This document shows positions 52,097-60,754 of a stretch of DNA of 64,000 nt, piece by piece (the stretch's first letter is position 1; each line of letters begins with the position of its first letter). Source of the DNA: Alteromonas sp. RKMC-009 (GTDB lineage Bacteria > Pseudomonadota > Gammaproteobacteria > Enterobacterales > Alteromonadaceae). A model generated the notes under the pieces. The model saw only the letters and a list, made by a program, of their open reading frames with translations. It was not told where the DNA came from and did no database searches. A program made the translations under genes and the position numbers. The stretch is from the NCBI RefSeq assembly GCF_003584565.2, contig NZ_CP031010.1:1426001-1490000 (forward strand), read 5' to 3'.

Positions 52097-54325
52097 ATGA
52101 GTTCGTCCGTACTGTTGAACACCTTCTTAAAAAATACATCGCAAGTAGCGCCAGTTTTTGCGTTAACAGAGTACGACAGCACGGCATTCGCGAAACAAAG
52201 TGCAGAGTTGGCAGTCACGCTATTTACTCAGCCAGTCATTTCCAACGGCAGTTTTATTTGTCTGGTGAACAATCTTCCTCATTTCTTTACCGCTTTTGAA
52301 AGTAAGTATCAGTACGCGTCAGGTCAGGATATTTACGTTACCGTAGTCGCCCTAAAAAACAGTATTACCCGTCAGTATGATATTGAATCTCAAATGTATG
52401 CGCAGGGTTTTCATCTTGCCGCACAGGAGTGGCAGGTAAGACGCTATAACGATATTGATGAAAGCGACTACTTTCGCACGACCACGTTCAGAAAGGTAAG
52501 ACAGTCTGGACATCCGCTCACGGTAATGGACAACTTGCTGATTGAGCGGGATTTACACATGGACATGCTGCGGGAATGCTCTGGCCGTTCCGACGCACAT
52601 GTGTACCGCTATGTATTCGCCGGCGAATTGATCCGCAAAAATGACAAGGTGCTCGACTGTGCCTGTGGATTAGGTTATGGCAGTTATATTTTGTCTTCAT
52701 TCAGAAATCCCGCACAGGTAACGGGTGTGGATATCTGTCCGGACAGTTCGGCGTATGCTAATGCCGTGTACGGTAACGACAAACTGTCTTACCGGACACT
52801 GGATATAGACCATTTCACCGATGCCGGTCTCGACAGCTACGATGTGATTACCTCATTTGAAACCATTGAACATGTGGTGGATTACCATGCTTTCTTTCGC
52901 ATGTGTCTTGCGCATTTAAAACCAGACGGTCGGGTTATTGCCAGTGTGCCTTATCTGTGGGTGGATGAAACGGGGAAAGACCCCAACCCGTATCATTTTC
53001 ATGAATTCGACTGGGCTAAATTCAAAGCACTATTCCTTGAGTATGGGTTTGTCATTGAAGGGCGCTATCATCAGACCGCTCCGGGGGGCTTCAAGTTGCC
53101 ACAAGCCCGCCGGGCCTGGTCAGGCTTTAACATTGAAGCGTCTGAAAGTGAAACTGAGTGGCTGGTGGTGGTGGCGACGCCTGATTTGACCCATGCAAAC
53201 TGGCAAGGCAGCGCGCAACAAGCCTATGTTAATCCTGAATACCACGGGCAACATTTGCCTCTGTATCTGAATTTTGCTGCTGGTTATGCCAATCCGTGGC
53301 TACACCGTCAGTTAGTGCAGATTGGTCAGCGCATCGACAATAATCAGGTGCGGGCAGACTATGCAGCGCGTCTTATCGCGCACTCCGGCCACGACAGCAT
53401 GATGCTGAAAACCGTCGAAGGTTATGCACTGCAACAGCATACCGACTGGTTTGCGCAGGCTAAGGCATTGATAGATGCAGCCGACACAGCCAGCTTCCAC
53501 CTCAACCTGTTTGATTTGCGTTGGTATGTATCGCTGACATTCTTATGGGCACGCAAGCAGTTTGAGGCTGGCAATATGGCTGCGGCTAAGCCGTACTTTG
53601 AACGACTCACCGCCACCGATTGCAATCAGTTTTGTGTGTTACTGACGATAAAGGCGGTTGAGAGTTATTACTTCCTCGCGAAAATGGCCATTATTGCTGG
53701 CGACACACCTGCCGCCATCAACCAATTGCAAGCGGGTAAGCAGGTGATTAGCGACGCGACCCGTGCTTTTCAGGCAAGCCTGGATCAGCACGAGGACGAA
53801 GTGGCAACTTTTCTGTGGCCTGAAATGGCCGACATGCTGGACGCCGGTGCATTGCTGAATAATTTGTTGATCAAAATTCGCACTGCCAACACGACAGAAG
53901 AAGTTCTGTTGGAAGCCCGCTTCCTCGAAAACAATAAACGTTTCGGCCTGATCAACTTGGTAGACAGCTTCAAGCAAACTTTCAAAGACGATGATACGCA
54001 ACAGCTCAAACTGATTGGCCAGTCCTATGTGAATAGGCTGGTGGCGAAGGTTTGCACTCAGCCTACAGAGGGTGACTTGTACATTTGGGGTACGGGTGTG
54101 GTGGCCAAAAATGCGTACGTGAAATTGCAGGAAAAACGTATTCGGGTGGCAGGATTTATCGACAATAACGCTGAGTCTGGCGCGCAGTTTCTCGGTTTAC
54201 CGGTCTTGACGCCGTCACCGTCATTATTTGCCACTGCACGTACTGTATGCATTACTTCGGTGGGCTCTTCTGCTGAGATTGCGTCGTCAGTGCCAAACCA
54301 CGTGCAGTGCATTTATATAGCGTAG
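52097..54325 (+). CDS. SAM-dependent methyltransferase with C-terminal Rossmann-like domain
   Basis: The 742-residue product from the ATG at 52097 (an upstream GTG at 52085 is possible) has an N-terminal region of about 150 unassigned residues, then a class I methyltransferase (about 180-330) with VLDCACGLGYGSYIL (motif I), VTGVDICPDS, ITSFETIEHV and LKPDGRVIASVPY. A helical repeat-like stretch follows, and the last about 90 residues form a nucleotide-binding module (LYIWGTGVVAKNAYVKLQEKRIRVAGFIDNNA). It probably methylates a sugar of the glycan. Gap before it is about 180 bases with one GGCGG-GAAA-CCGCC hairpin (51928-51941) but no T-tract. Confidence 0.8.
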   Translation: MSSSVLLNTFLKNTSQVAPVFALTEYDSTAFAKQSAELAVTLFTQPVISNGSFICLVNNLPHFFTAFESKYQYASGQDIYVTVVALKNSITRQYDIESQMYAQGFHLAAQEWQVRRYNDIDESDYFRTTTFRKVRQSGHPLTVMDNLLIERDLHMDMLRECSGRSDAHVYRYVFAGELIRKNDKVLDCACGLGYGSYILSSFRNPAQVTGVDICPDSSAYANAVYGNDKLSYRTLDIDHFTDAGLDSYDVITSFETIEHVVDYHAFFRMCLAHLKPDGRVIASVPYLWVDETGKDPNPYHFHEFDWAKFKALFLEYGFVIEGRYHQTAPGGFKLPQARRAWSGFNIEASESETEWLVVVATPDLTHANWQGSAQQAYVNPEYHGQHLPLYLNFAAGYANPWLHRQLVQIGQRIDNNQVRADYAARLIAHSGHDSMMLKTVEGYALQQHTDWFAQAKALIDAADTASFHLNLFDLRWYVSLTFLWARKQFEAGNMAAAKPYFERLTATDCNQFCVLLTIKAVESYYFLAKMAIIAGDTPAAINQLQAGKQVISDATRAFQASLDQHEDEVATFLWPEMADMLDAGALLNNLLIKIRTANTTEEVLLEARFLENNKRFGLINLVDSFKQTFKDDDTQQLKLIGQSYVNRLVAKVCTQPTEGDLYIWGTGVVAKNAYVKLQEKRIRVAGFIDNNAESGAQFLGLPVLTPSPSLFATARTVCITSVGSSAEIASSVPNHVQCIYIA

Positions 54326-54347
54326 CCAGCGAGTTGTGATAACGAAT

Positions 54348-55610
54348 ATGCAAAAAATTGCGGTAATTGGTACAGGCGGCAGTGCAGATAAATACCTGAA
54401 CACCTTGGGCGATGAGGCCTTGTGCCACTTCTATAATTCCCGTGGTGAAGGGCAAGTGCACGGACAAGCGGTATTACCACTGCAACAACTTACAGACAGC
54501 CACTACGACCGTATTGTTATTGCGATTTACGATTATGCCGACGTGCTGCCACTGCTTACCGTATCGGGGCAAACGCCATGGTATTGGTTCAATGGGCTAA
54601 CTGGCGAACTGACATTGCTGGAAGATATCTATCAGGATAAGCAACACCTGTTTTTGTCGGGCAATGATGTTCTCACTGTAGTGTATGACTTACGTATCGC
54701 ACCACCCACATTCGATTTTCTGGTGTTTATGGTGCGCTGCAAGCTGGAAGCTAACCGGCGTGGGTTGTCTTCGCTTTCTGTGGTTATCTGCCCCGGCGAC
54801 AAACACGGCTTTCGTAGCAATATTGATTTTTTCAGTGTTGAAGAAATGAATTATCGGGTGATGAACCTGTTTCTGCCAATTGCCAGCATGATTGATAAAA
54901 ATGCCTCGTTTTATCTGGCTCGTTCGCGACAGGAAGCCCGTGAGCGTTTTACCGCAGCGGCCCATCAGTTCCCTGAACAGCATAACTTCCTGCACCCTGT
55001 TGGCCGGCATTTCTACCATGAAATGTTTGCGTTTATTGAGCAGGGTATTGAGCATCAAATCCTCGATGCCACCGATTTTGACAAACGCAAAATCAGTGAG
55101 TGGGCTGCTAGCAGAGGCCTTGATATTGCACGTTGTATTTGTATTACCTTGCGAGAGTGTGAAGCACACCAGTCCAGAAACAGTTTGCTGGCTGAATGGA
55201 AAAACGTCGCTACACAGTTAGTGGCGCAGGGCCATGCCGTCATCGTGATCCGCGACACTGCCAAAGCTATGTCCGCGCTAAACTGGGGCTCAGGTATTTG
55301 GGAATGCCCCGAGGCCGCGTTGTCGGTGAGTTTGCGCTTGGCGTTATATCAGCAATGCAGAGTGAACCTCACCGTCAGCAATGGTACACAGGTGTTGTGT
55401 TATTTTTCCAACAGCCATTATTTGTGTTTTGGTATGGTTGATGAATCATGTACGTCGAATACGTTATCTCACCTCGCAGAAATTGGTTTTCACTATGGCA
55501 GGAACAAACTTGTCGGTGCCAAAGAGGGGCAGTATTTATGCTGGGACGCGCCGCTGGCAACTCACATTCTCGCTGCACTTTCTTACTATTTTGATAAAGG
55601 TCTTCTATGA
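54348..55610 (+). CDS. Unknown protein of glycan cluster with Rossmann-like N-terminus
   Basis: The 420-residue product from the ATG at 54348 is not recognised. It begins with a dinucleotide-fold-like KIAVIGTGGSADKYLNTLGDEALCHFYNSRG, vaguely resembling the module at the C-terminus of the preceding protein. From about residue 115 it looks like a GT-B-type or surface-carbohydrate protein: VYDLRIAPPTFDFLVFMVRCKLEANRRG, CICITLRECEAHQSRNSLLAEWKNVATQLVAQGHAVIVIRDT, and LALYQQCRVNLTVSNGTQVLCYFSNSHYLCFG. No membrane segment is seen. Its end overlaps the next gene by four bases, so it works in the same glycan pathway by context. Confidence 0.7.
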   Translation: MQKIAVIGTGGSADKYLNTLGDEALCHFYNSRGEGQVHGQAVLPLQQLTDSHYDRIVIAIYDYADVLPLLTVSGQTPWYWFNGLTGELTLLEDIYQDKQHLFLSGNDVLTVVYDLRIAPPTFDFLVFMVRCKLEANRRGLSSLSVVICPGDKHGFRSNIDFFSVEEMNYRVMNLFLPIASMIDKNASFYLARSRQEARERFTAAAHQFPEQHNFLHPVGRHFYHEMFAFIEQGIEHQILDATDFDKRKISEWAASRGLDIARCICITLRECEAHQSRNSLLAEWKNVATQLVAQGHAVIVIRDTAKAMSALNWGSGIWECPEAALSVSLRLALYQQCRVNLTVSNGTQVLCYFSNSHYLCFGMVDESCTSNTLSHLAEIGFHYGRNKLVGAKEGQYLCWDAPLATHILAALSYYFDKGLL

Positions 55611-56542
55611 AAATTCTTGTAACGGGAGCAACAGGCTACAAAGGGTCGGTACTGGTACCCAAGTTACTGGCAGCCGGACATCAGGTTGTTGCCTTTGATA
55701 CGCAGTGGTTTGGAAACTTTCTGCCACAGCACGAACAACTGACAGTGGTAAAGGGTGATGTGCGCAATCTCGCCGAGATCCCCTTTGACGGTGTAGATGC
55801 CATTATCCATCTCGCTTCTATTGCCAATGACCCGTGTGGCGACCTGAATCCAAAACTCACCTGGGAAGTCAGCGCACTGGCTACCATGCAAATTGCAGAT
55901 CATGCTGCACGCATTGGCATCAAGCATTTTATTTATGCGTCGTCTGGCAGTGTGTACGGCGTGAAAGATGAAGATCAGGTGACCGAGGATTTACCTCTGG
56001 AGCCAATCTCCGAGTACAACAAAACCAAGATGGTGTCTGAGCGGGTGCTGTTGAGCTACAGTGACAAAATGACAGTGCAAATTGTGCGTCCGGCCACCGT
56101 TTGTGGTTTGTCACCGCGTATGCGTCTGGATGTAGCAGTGAATATGTTGACGATGCAAGCCATTAAGAATGGCCGGATTACGGTATTTGGTGGCGACCAG
56201 TCGCGTCCGAATATCCACATCGATGACATTACCGACCTGTATGTATTTCTGCTGGACAACCCACAGGTAACCGGCGTTTACAATGCGGGTTTTGAGAATA
56301 TTACCATTGCTGAAATTGCCGACATTCTGGCTCGCAGAACGGGGGCTGAAGTGATTACTACGCCGTCGAACGATCCGCGCTCGTACCGGGTTAATTCCGA
56401 CAAACTGCTGGCAACAGGGTTTGCACCGAAGAAGTGTGTGGAAAACGCCATTGAAGAGATTATTGCTGCCTATAAAGCGAATGAACTGGAAGACAACGAG
56501 CAATGGTACAATCTGAAATGGATGGAAAAGCACGTTTTATGA
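55607..56542 (+). CDS. NAD-dependent sugar epimerase/dehydratase (SDR)
   Basis: A 311-residue extended SDR acting on nucleotide sugars. It has ILVTGATGYKGSVL (GxxGxxG), VKGDVRN, IHLASIANDP, IYASSGSVYG and the YNKTK catalytic Tyr/Lys pair (about 146-150), then RPATVCGLSPRMRLDVAVNML. The substrate is unknown; UDP- or GDP-hexose epimerisation or 4,6-dehydration are the usual options. It overlaps both neighbours by four bases. Confidence 0.87.
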   Translation: MKILVTGATGYKGSVLVPKLLAAGHQVVAFDTQWFGNFLPQHEQLTVVKGDVRNLAEIPFDGVDAIIHLASIANDPCGDLNPKLTWEVSALATMQIADHAARIGIKHFIYASSGSVYGVKDEDQVTEDLPLEPISEYNKTKMVSERVLLSYSDKMTVQIVRPATVCGLSPRMRLDVAVNMLTMQAIKNGRITVFGGDQSRPNIHIDDITDLYVFLLDNPQVTGVYNAGFENITIAEIADILARRTGAEVITTPSNDPRSYRVNSDKLLATGFAPKKCVENAIEEIIAAYKANELEDNEQWYNLKWMEKHVL

Positions 56543-57114
56543 CGCCAATTACTTGCTCTGTATACGCTGAAAAGCTGGCTGGAATTCTTCGTTCCTACGA
56601 CTGGAACACCGTAGAGGTGTTTGCTGAAAAACTGCATCAGTTATCGTTGGCGGGCGGCACGTTGTACATTTGTGGCAACGGCGGTAGTGCCGGGAATGCG
56701 ATACATCTGGCCAACGACTTCCTTTACGGTATTTGTCCGTCTGCCGAGGCAACCATTAAGGTTGAAGCGTTGTCAGCTAACGCGGCGGTACTGACATGCC
56801 TGGGTAACGATACCGGATTTGAAAACATTTATGCCCATCAGGTAAAAACCAAGGGCAAGCTTGGCGACATTCTGTGGGTATTGTCTGGCAGCGGCAATTC
56901 ACCCAATATCGTAAAAGCAGTGGAACAGGCGAACGCGACCGGCGTTTATACCGTCGGCACGTTGGGTTACAAAGGGGGCAAATGCCTAGAGTTAGTAAAC
57001 TTGCCGATTCATTTTGCCGTGGATGACATGCAAATCGCAGAAGATCTCCAACTGGTGGTTGGACACATGTTAATGCGGCTGTTGAATACCTCGCTGGGGA
57101 ACAATCATGAGTAA
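56539..57114 (+). CDS. SIS-domain phosphosugar isomerase, GmhA-like
   Basis: The 191-residue product from the ATG at 56539 (ATGA overlap with the preceding stop) has the length and motifs of sedoheptulose-7-phosphate isomerase: LYICGNGGSAGNAIHLANDF, LSANAAVLTCLGNDTGFENIYAHQVKTKGKLGDILWVLSGSGNSPNIV, and DMQIAEDLQLVVGHMLMRLL. It could make a heptose phosphate for a heptose-derived glycan unit, or isomerise another ketose phosphate. A housekeeping gmhA would normally lie elsewhere, so this is probably a cluster-specific paralogue. No kinase or nucleotidyltransferase partner is visible in the window. Confidence 0.85.
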   Translation: MTPITCSVYAEKLAGILRSYDWNTVEVFAEKLHQLSLAGGTLYICGNGGSAGNAIHLANDFLYGICPSAEATIKVEALSANAAVLTCLGNDTGFENIYAHQVKTKGKLGDILWVLSGSGNSPNIVKAVEQANATGVYTVGTLGYKGGKCLELVNLPIHFAVDDMQIAEDLQLVVGHMLMRLLNTSLGNNHE

Positions 57115-58096
57115 AGCGGTTTTTGTCATTGGTGCCAACTCCTTTTCCGGCGCGAGTTTTTGCCGCTATTTATTGGCAAAAGGCAGTGAAGTGGTGGGGA
57201 TCAGTCGCTCTGAACAGCCCGTCATGGCATTAGCTCCTCAAACCTGGGGCGACACCAAGGGGTATCAGTTTCATCAACTGGACTTAAACCACGATTTGCC
57301 GCGTATCATGCAGTTGATTGATGACCGAAAGCCCGCGCATATCTACAATTTTGCTGCGCAAAGTATGGTTGGTCAGAGCTGGGAGTTTCCTGAGCACTGG
57401 TTTATGACCAATGTGGTGTCTACCGTTAAGCTGCATAACTTCCTGCGTCACAAGGATTTTCTTGACAAATATATTCATATTTCCACCCCGGAAGTGTATG
57501 GCAGTTGCAGCGGCTTTATTGATGAGAGCCATGGTTTCAATCCCAGTACACCGTATGCGGTATCCCGTGCTGCTGCGGATATGAGCCTGAAAACATTTTT
57601 CGATGTGCACCAGTTTCCAGTGGTGACGACGCGGGCAGCCAACGTTTACGGTGAAGGCCAGCCATTGTATCGGATTATTCCAAAAACCATTATGTCGGTC
57701 ATGAAAGGCGAAACGCTGCCGTTACATGGTGGTGGGCACTCTGAAAGGTCGTTCATTCACATTGACGATGTGTCGGACGCAACGCTTGGCATTGGGGAAC
57801 GTGGCACCATCGGTGATACCTATCATATTTCCACCAACGATACGGTAAGCATACGGAATCTGGTGGCGACGATTTGCGAGCGTTTGGGAACCACGTTAGA
57901 ACAAGTGTGCCAAATTACTGAAGATCGTCCAGGTAAAGATGCCGCTTATTTGTTGAATACTGACAAGCTCCGCCGCGAACTAGGCTGGCAGGATACGATT
58001 TCGCTGGAAGACGGCATTTCCCGCACCATTGACTGGGCAAAGCAGTATTTTGATGTACTGAAAACTCTGCCAACTGAATACCAGCACAAGGCCTGA
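57107..58096 (+). CDS. NAD-dependent dehydratase/epimerase (RmlB/Gmd-like SDR)
   Basis: A 329-residue extended SDR similar to dTDP-glucose or GDP-mannose 4,6-dehydratases: VIGANSFSGASF (cofactor loop), YNFAAQSMVGQSWEFPEHWFMTNVVST, HISTPEVYGS, TTRAANVYGEGQPLYRIIPKTI, GGHSERSFIHIDDV, RPGKDAAYLLNTDKLRRELGW. The position of the catalytic YxxxK reads YAVSR, so lysine is replaced by arginine, unusual for an active enzyme. It overlaps the gmhA-like gene by eight bases and the next gene by one (TGATG). Confidence 0.85.
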   Translation: MSKAVFVIGANSFSGASFCRYLLAKGSEVVGISRSEQPVMALAPQTWGDTKGYQFHQLDLNHDLPRIMQLIDDRKPAHIYNFAAQSMVGQSWEFPEHWFMTNVVSTVKLHNFLRHKDFLDKYIHISTPEVYGSCSGFIDESHGFNPSTPYAVSRAAADMSLKTFFDVHQFPVVTTRAANVYGEGQPLYRIIPKTIMSVMKGETLPLHGGGHSERSFIHIDDVSDATLGIGERGTIGDTYHISTNDTVSIRNLVATICERLGTTLEQVCQITEDRPGKDAAYLLNTDKLRRELGWQDTISLEDGISRTIDWAKQYFDVLKTLPTEYQHKA

Positions 58097-58752
58097 TGAT
58101 GGAAATTGACTTACTAAAAAATTATCCACGCACCAAGCGCGATACCAAAGCCCGGGTGGAAGCAAAAACGGAAGAAGTGCGGCGTATTGCTCGCCAGTTC
58201 GGCGAAGCTTTTTTTGACGGTGACCGTCAGTATGGCTATGGCGGCTTTCATTATAGTGCCCGTTTCTGGCAGCCTGTAATCCCTGATTTTCAGGCGCATT
58301 TTCAGTTAACTGCTCAAAGCAAAGTACTGGATGTGGGTTGCGCGAAAGGGTTTATGCTTCATGACATGCAGGAGTTGATTCCGGGCATCGATGTTAACGG
58401 CGTAGACGTTTCAGATTATGCAATTGCTAATGCTTATCCCACGGTTAAACACAAGCTTCAGCAGGCCAATGCCATGGCACTGCCGTTTGAAGACAACACG
58501 TTTGATGCGGTGATCAGTGTGAACACGGTGCACAACCTGGAACAGGACGACTGTGCAATTGCCTTGCAGGAGATCATGCGGGTAAGCAAAGGCAACGCAT
58601 TTATTACCGTTGATGCTTACCGTGATGACGAAGAAAAAGAGCGTATGTATGAATGGAACCTCACCGCGAAAACCATCATGCACGTGGACGAGTGGAAAGC
58701 CTTCTTTCGCGACGTGGGTTACACCGGTGATTACTATTGGTTTATGCCGTGA
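58096..58752 (+). CDS. Class I SAM-dependent methyltransferase
   Basis: A 218-residue methyltransferase with VLDVGCAKGFMLHDM (motif I, about 77-91), GVDVSDYAI, ANAMALPFEDNTFDAVISVNTVHNL and a basic N-terminal stretch (KNYPRTKRDTKAR). It probably O- or N-methylates a sugar precursor of this module. It overlaps both neighbours (TGATG and GTGA). Confidence 0.87.
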   Translation: MMEIDLLKNYPRTKRDTKARVEAKTEEVRRIARQFGEAFFDGDRQYGYGGFHYSARFWQPVIPDFQAHFQLTAQSKVLDVGCAKGFMLHDMQELIPGIDVNGVDVSDYAIANAYPTVKHKLQQANAMALPFEDNTFDAVISVNTVHNLEQDDCAIALQEIMRVSKGNAFITVDAYRDDEEKERMYEWNLTAKTIMHVDEWKAFFRDVGYTGDYYWFMP

Positions 58753-59708
58753 AAACATTGCATCACTACTACAATGATATGCTGCGCATTCGCATGGTAG
58801 AAGAAGCGATTGCGCACCATTATTCAGAACAGAAAATGCGTTGCCCAACTCATTTGTCGATTGGTCAGGAAGCATGCGCTGTAGGCGTATCAGCCATGCT
58901 CACCAAAGACGACAAAGCGTTTAGCTCACATCGCGCACACGCCCATTATCTGGCGAAAGGCGGCGACCTGAATAAATTAATTGCAGAATTATATGGTAAG
59001 GCAACGGGCTGTACGGGTGGCCGGGGTGGCTCAATGCATTTGTCTGACCTTGACGCCGGCTTTGTGGCCAGTACCGCTATTGTGGCTAACAGTATTCCAG
59101 TGGCAACCGGGCAGGCGCTGCATCAGCAACTGCAACGACAAAACAACCTGACTGTTGCTTATTTTGGTGATGGCGCAACGGAAGAAGGGGCGTTTTACGA
59201 GTCGGTTAATTTCGCCGCGGTACGTAAACTGCCTATTTTGTATGTTTGCGAAAACAACCAGTATTCCGTTTACAGTGGCTTGCGTTGTCGCCAGCCGCAA
59301 GGGCGTTCAATCACTGGGATGAGCAAGTCTATGGGGTTGTTTGCGCTGGAAGGCGATGGTCACAACCTTGAGTCAGTATTACAGATAGCCGAACAGGCCG
59401 TTAAATGGATACGCGATGGCAACGGCCCGGCACTCATTGAATTGCATACCTACCGCTACCGCGAACATTGCGGCCCTAATTTTGATGATGATTTAGGTTA
59501 TCGCCCCGCAGGTGAAATGGCCAGCTGGCAAGCGAAAGACCCGCTCTTACAACTGGAAGCCACTTTCGCGAACGAGGCCAACTGGGCGGCGACGAAAGCG
59601 GCAATGGTAAGTGAGATTGAGGCCCAAATCGAAGCTGCATTTACGGCGGCGGAACAAGCGCCGTTCCCAAACCCTGAACACAATGAGTTGTACGTTTATG
59701 CAGAATAA
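58749..59708 (+). CDS. TPP-dependent dehydrogenase/transferase E1 alpha-like subunit
   Basis: The 319-residue product from the GTG at 58749 is homologous to the alpha subunits of pyruvate/acetoin/branched-chain dehydrogenases: MLRIRMVEEAIAHHY, CPTHLSIGQEACAVGVSAML, FSSHRAHAHYLAKG, CTGGRGGSMHL, and the TPP motif GDGATEEGAFYESVNFAAVRKLPILYVCENN (about 140-170). The beta subunit follows. No E2 or E3 gene is nearby, so it is unlikely to be a metabolic 2-oxoacid dehydrogenase; C2-unit transfer or decarboxylation on a sugar is inferred. Confidence 0.9.
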   Translation: MKTLHHYYNDMLRIRMVEEAIAHHYSEQKMRCPTHLSIGQEACAVGVSAMLTKDDKAFSSHRAHAHYLAKGGDLNKLIAELYGKATGCTGGRGGSMHLSDLDAGFVASTAIVANSIPVATGQALHQQLQRQNNLTVAYFGDGATEEGAFYESVNFAAVRKLPILYVCENNQYSVYSGLRCRQPQGRSITGMSKSMGLFALEGDGHNLESVLQIAEQAVKWIRDGNGPALIELHTYRYREHCGPNFDDDLGYRPAGEMASWQAKDPLLQLEATFANEANWAATKAAMVSEIEAQIEAAFTAAEQAPFPNPEHNELYVYAE

Positions 59709-60753
59709 TTCCACAACCTTTGCTCAACAGGTAAACGCCGCTCAAAAGCAAGCCATGGCCGATGATCCCGGTATGATTTGCATGGGGTTGGGCATTGACG
59801 ATCCAAAAGGTATTTTTGATACCACGTCAGGTTTAGCCGAAGCCTATGGCCCTGAACGAGTGTTCGACATGCCCACCGCAGAAAACGGCATGACCGGTGT
59901 GGGAGTAGGTGCTGCGCAGGCGGGAACCCGGGTGTTAATGACTCATCAGCGGGTGGATTTTTTTCTGCTGGCGATGGATCAGCTGGTCAACAATGCCGCC
60001 AAGTGGCACTACATGTTCAATGGCCAGATGCGTGTGCCACTCACCATTCGTCTTATTGTGGGACGAGGTTGGGGGCAGGGGCCTACCCATGCACAGAATT
60101 TGCAAAACTGGTTTGCTCATATTCCGGGTTTGAAAGTGGTGATCCCCAGTAAAACCGACGCGGTTGGCCAACAGTTATATCAGGCCATTATGGATGATAA
60201 TCCTACCGTGTTTATCGAGCATCGCTGGTTACACAATCAGGCTTGTGAACGGAGTCAGGTTATCCCTTTTTCTGAGCCTTTTGCGTCAGTGAGAACCCAT
60301 TGCTCGGGCGAAACCGTCACCCTGGTTGCAAACAGCTACATGGTACTTGAAGCGTTGCAGGCCGCAGAGCATCTGCGTCAGCACGGGGTAACCTGTGACG
60401 TGATTGAAACAGTTGGTCTGGATAGCCGCGACTGGACACCTATATACAATGCCGTTAAGAAAACCGGACGCTTGCTGGTGTGCGACAGCGCCCACAGCAA
60501 GTTTTCTGTGGCCAGCGAAATTATTGCGTCCTGCACAGAGCAGAGTTTTGGTTCGCTAAAAGCCGCGCCAGGCAGGTTAGGTTTGCCGATGTATCCGGAA
60601 CCCACAAGCTTTGGCATGACCAAGGGCTTTTACAATACTGCAGCAGATATCGTGCAGGCAGTCAGTAAAATGTGTAATACATCAATACCAGCCGTCGCAC
60701 CGCGGCAGAATCCCCATGATGTGCCTGGCCATTGGTTTCAGGGGCCATTCTGA
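59698..60753 (+). CDS. TPP-dependent E1 beta-like (transketolase pyrimidine-domain) subunit
   Basis: The 351-residue product from the ATG at 59698 is the beta partner: RVFDMPTAENGMTGVGVGAAQAGTRVLMTHQRVDFFLLAMDQLVNNAAKWHYMFNGQMRVPLTIRL with the conserved glutamate near residue 62 that activates TPP, then WFAHIPGLKVVIPSKTDAVGQQLYQAIMDDNPTVFIEH and the transketolase C-domain (SYMVLEALQAAEHLRQHGVTCDVIETVGLDSRDW). It overlaps the alpha gene by 11 bases. Its role is discussed with the alpha subunit. Confidence 0.9.
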   Translation: MQNNSTTFAQQVNAAQKQAMADDPGMICMGLGIDDPKGIFDTTSGLAEAYGPERVFDMPTAENGMTGVGVGAAQAGTRVLMTHQRVDFFLLAMDQLVNNAAKWHYMFNGQMRVPLTIRLIVGRGWGQGPTHAQNLQNWFAHIPGLKVVIPSKTDAVGQQLYQAIMDDNPTVFIEHRWLHNQACERSQVIPFSEPFASVRTHCSGETVTLVANSYMVLEALQAAEHLRQHGVTCDVIETVGLDSRDWTPIYNAVKKTGRLLVCDSAHSKFSVASEIIASCTEQSFGSLKAAPGRLGLPMYPEPTSFGMTKGFYNTAADIVQAVSKMCNTSIPAVAPRQNPHDVPGHWFQGPF

Positions 60754-60754
60754 T

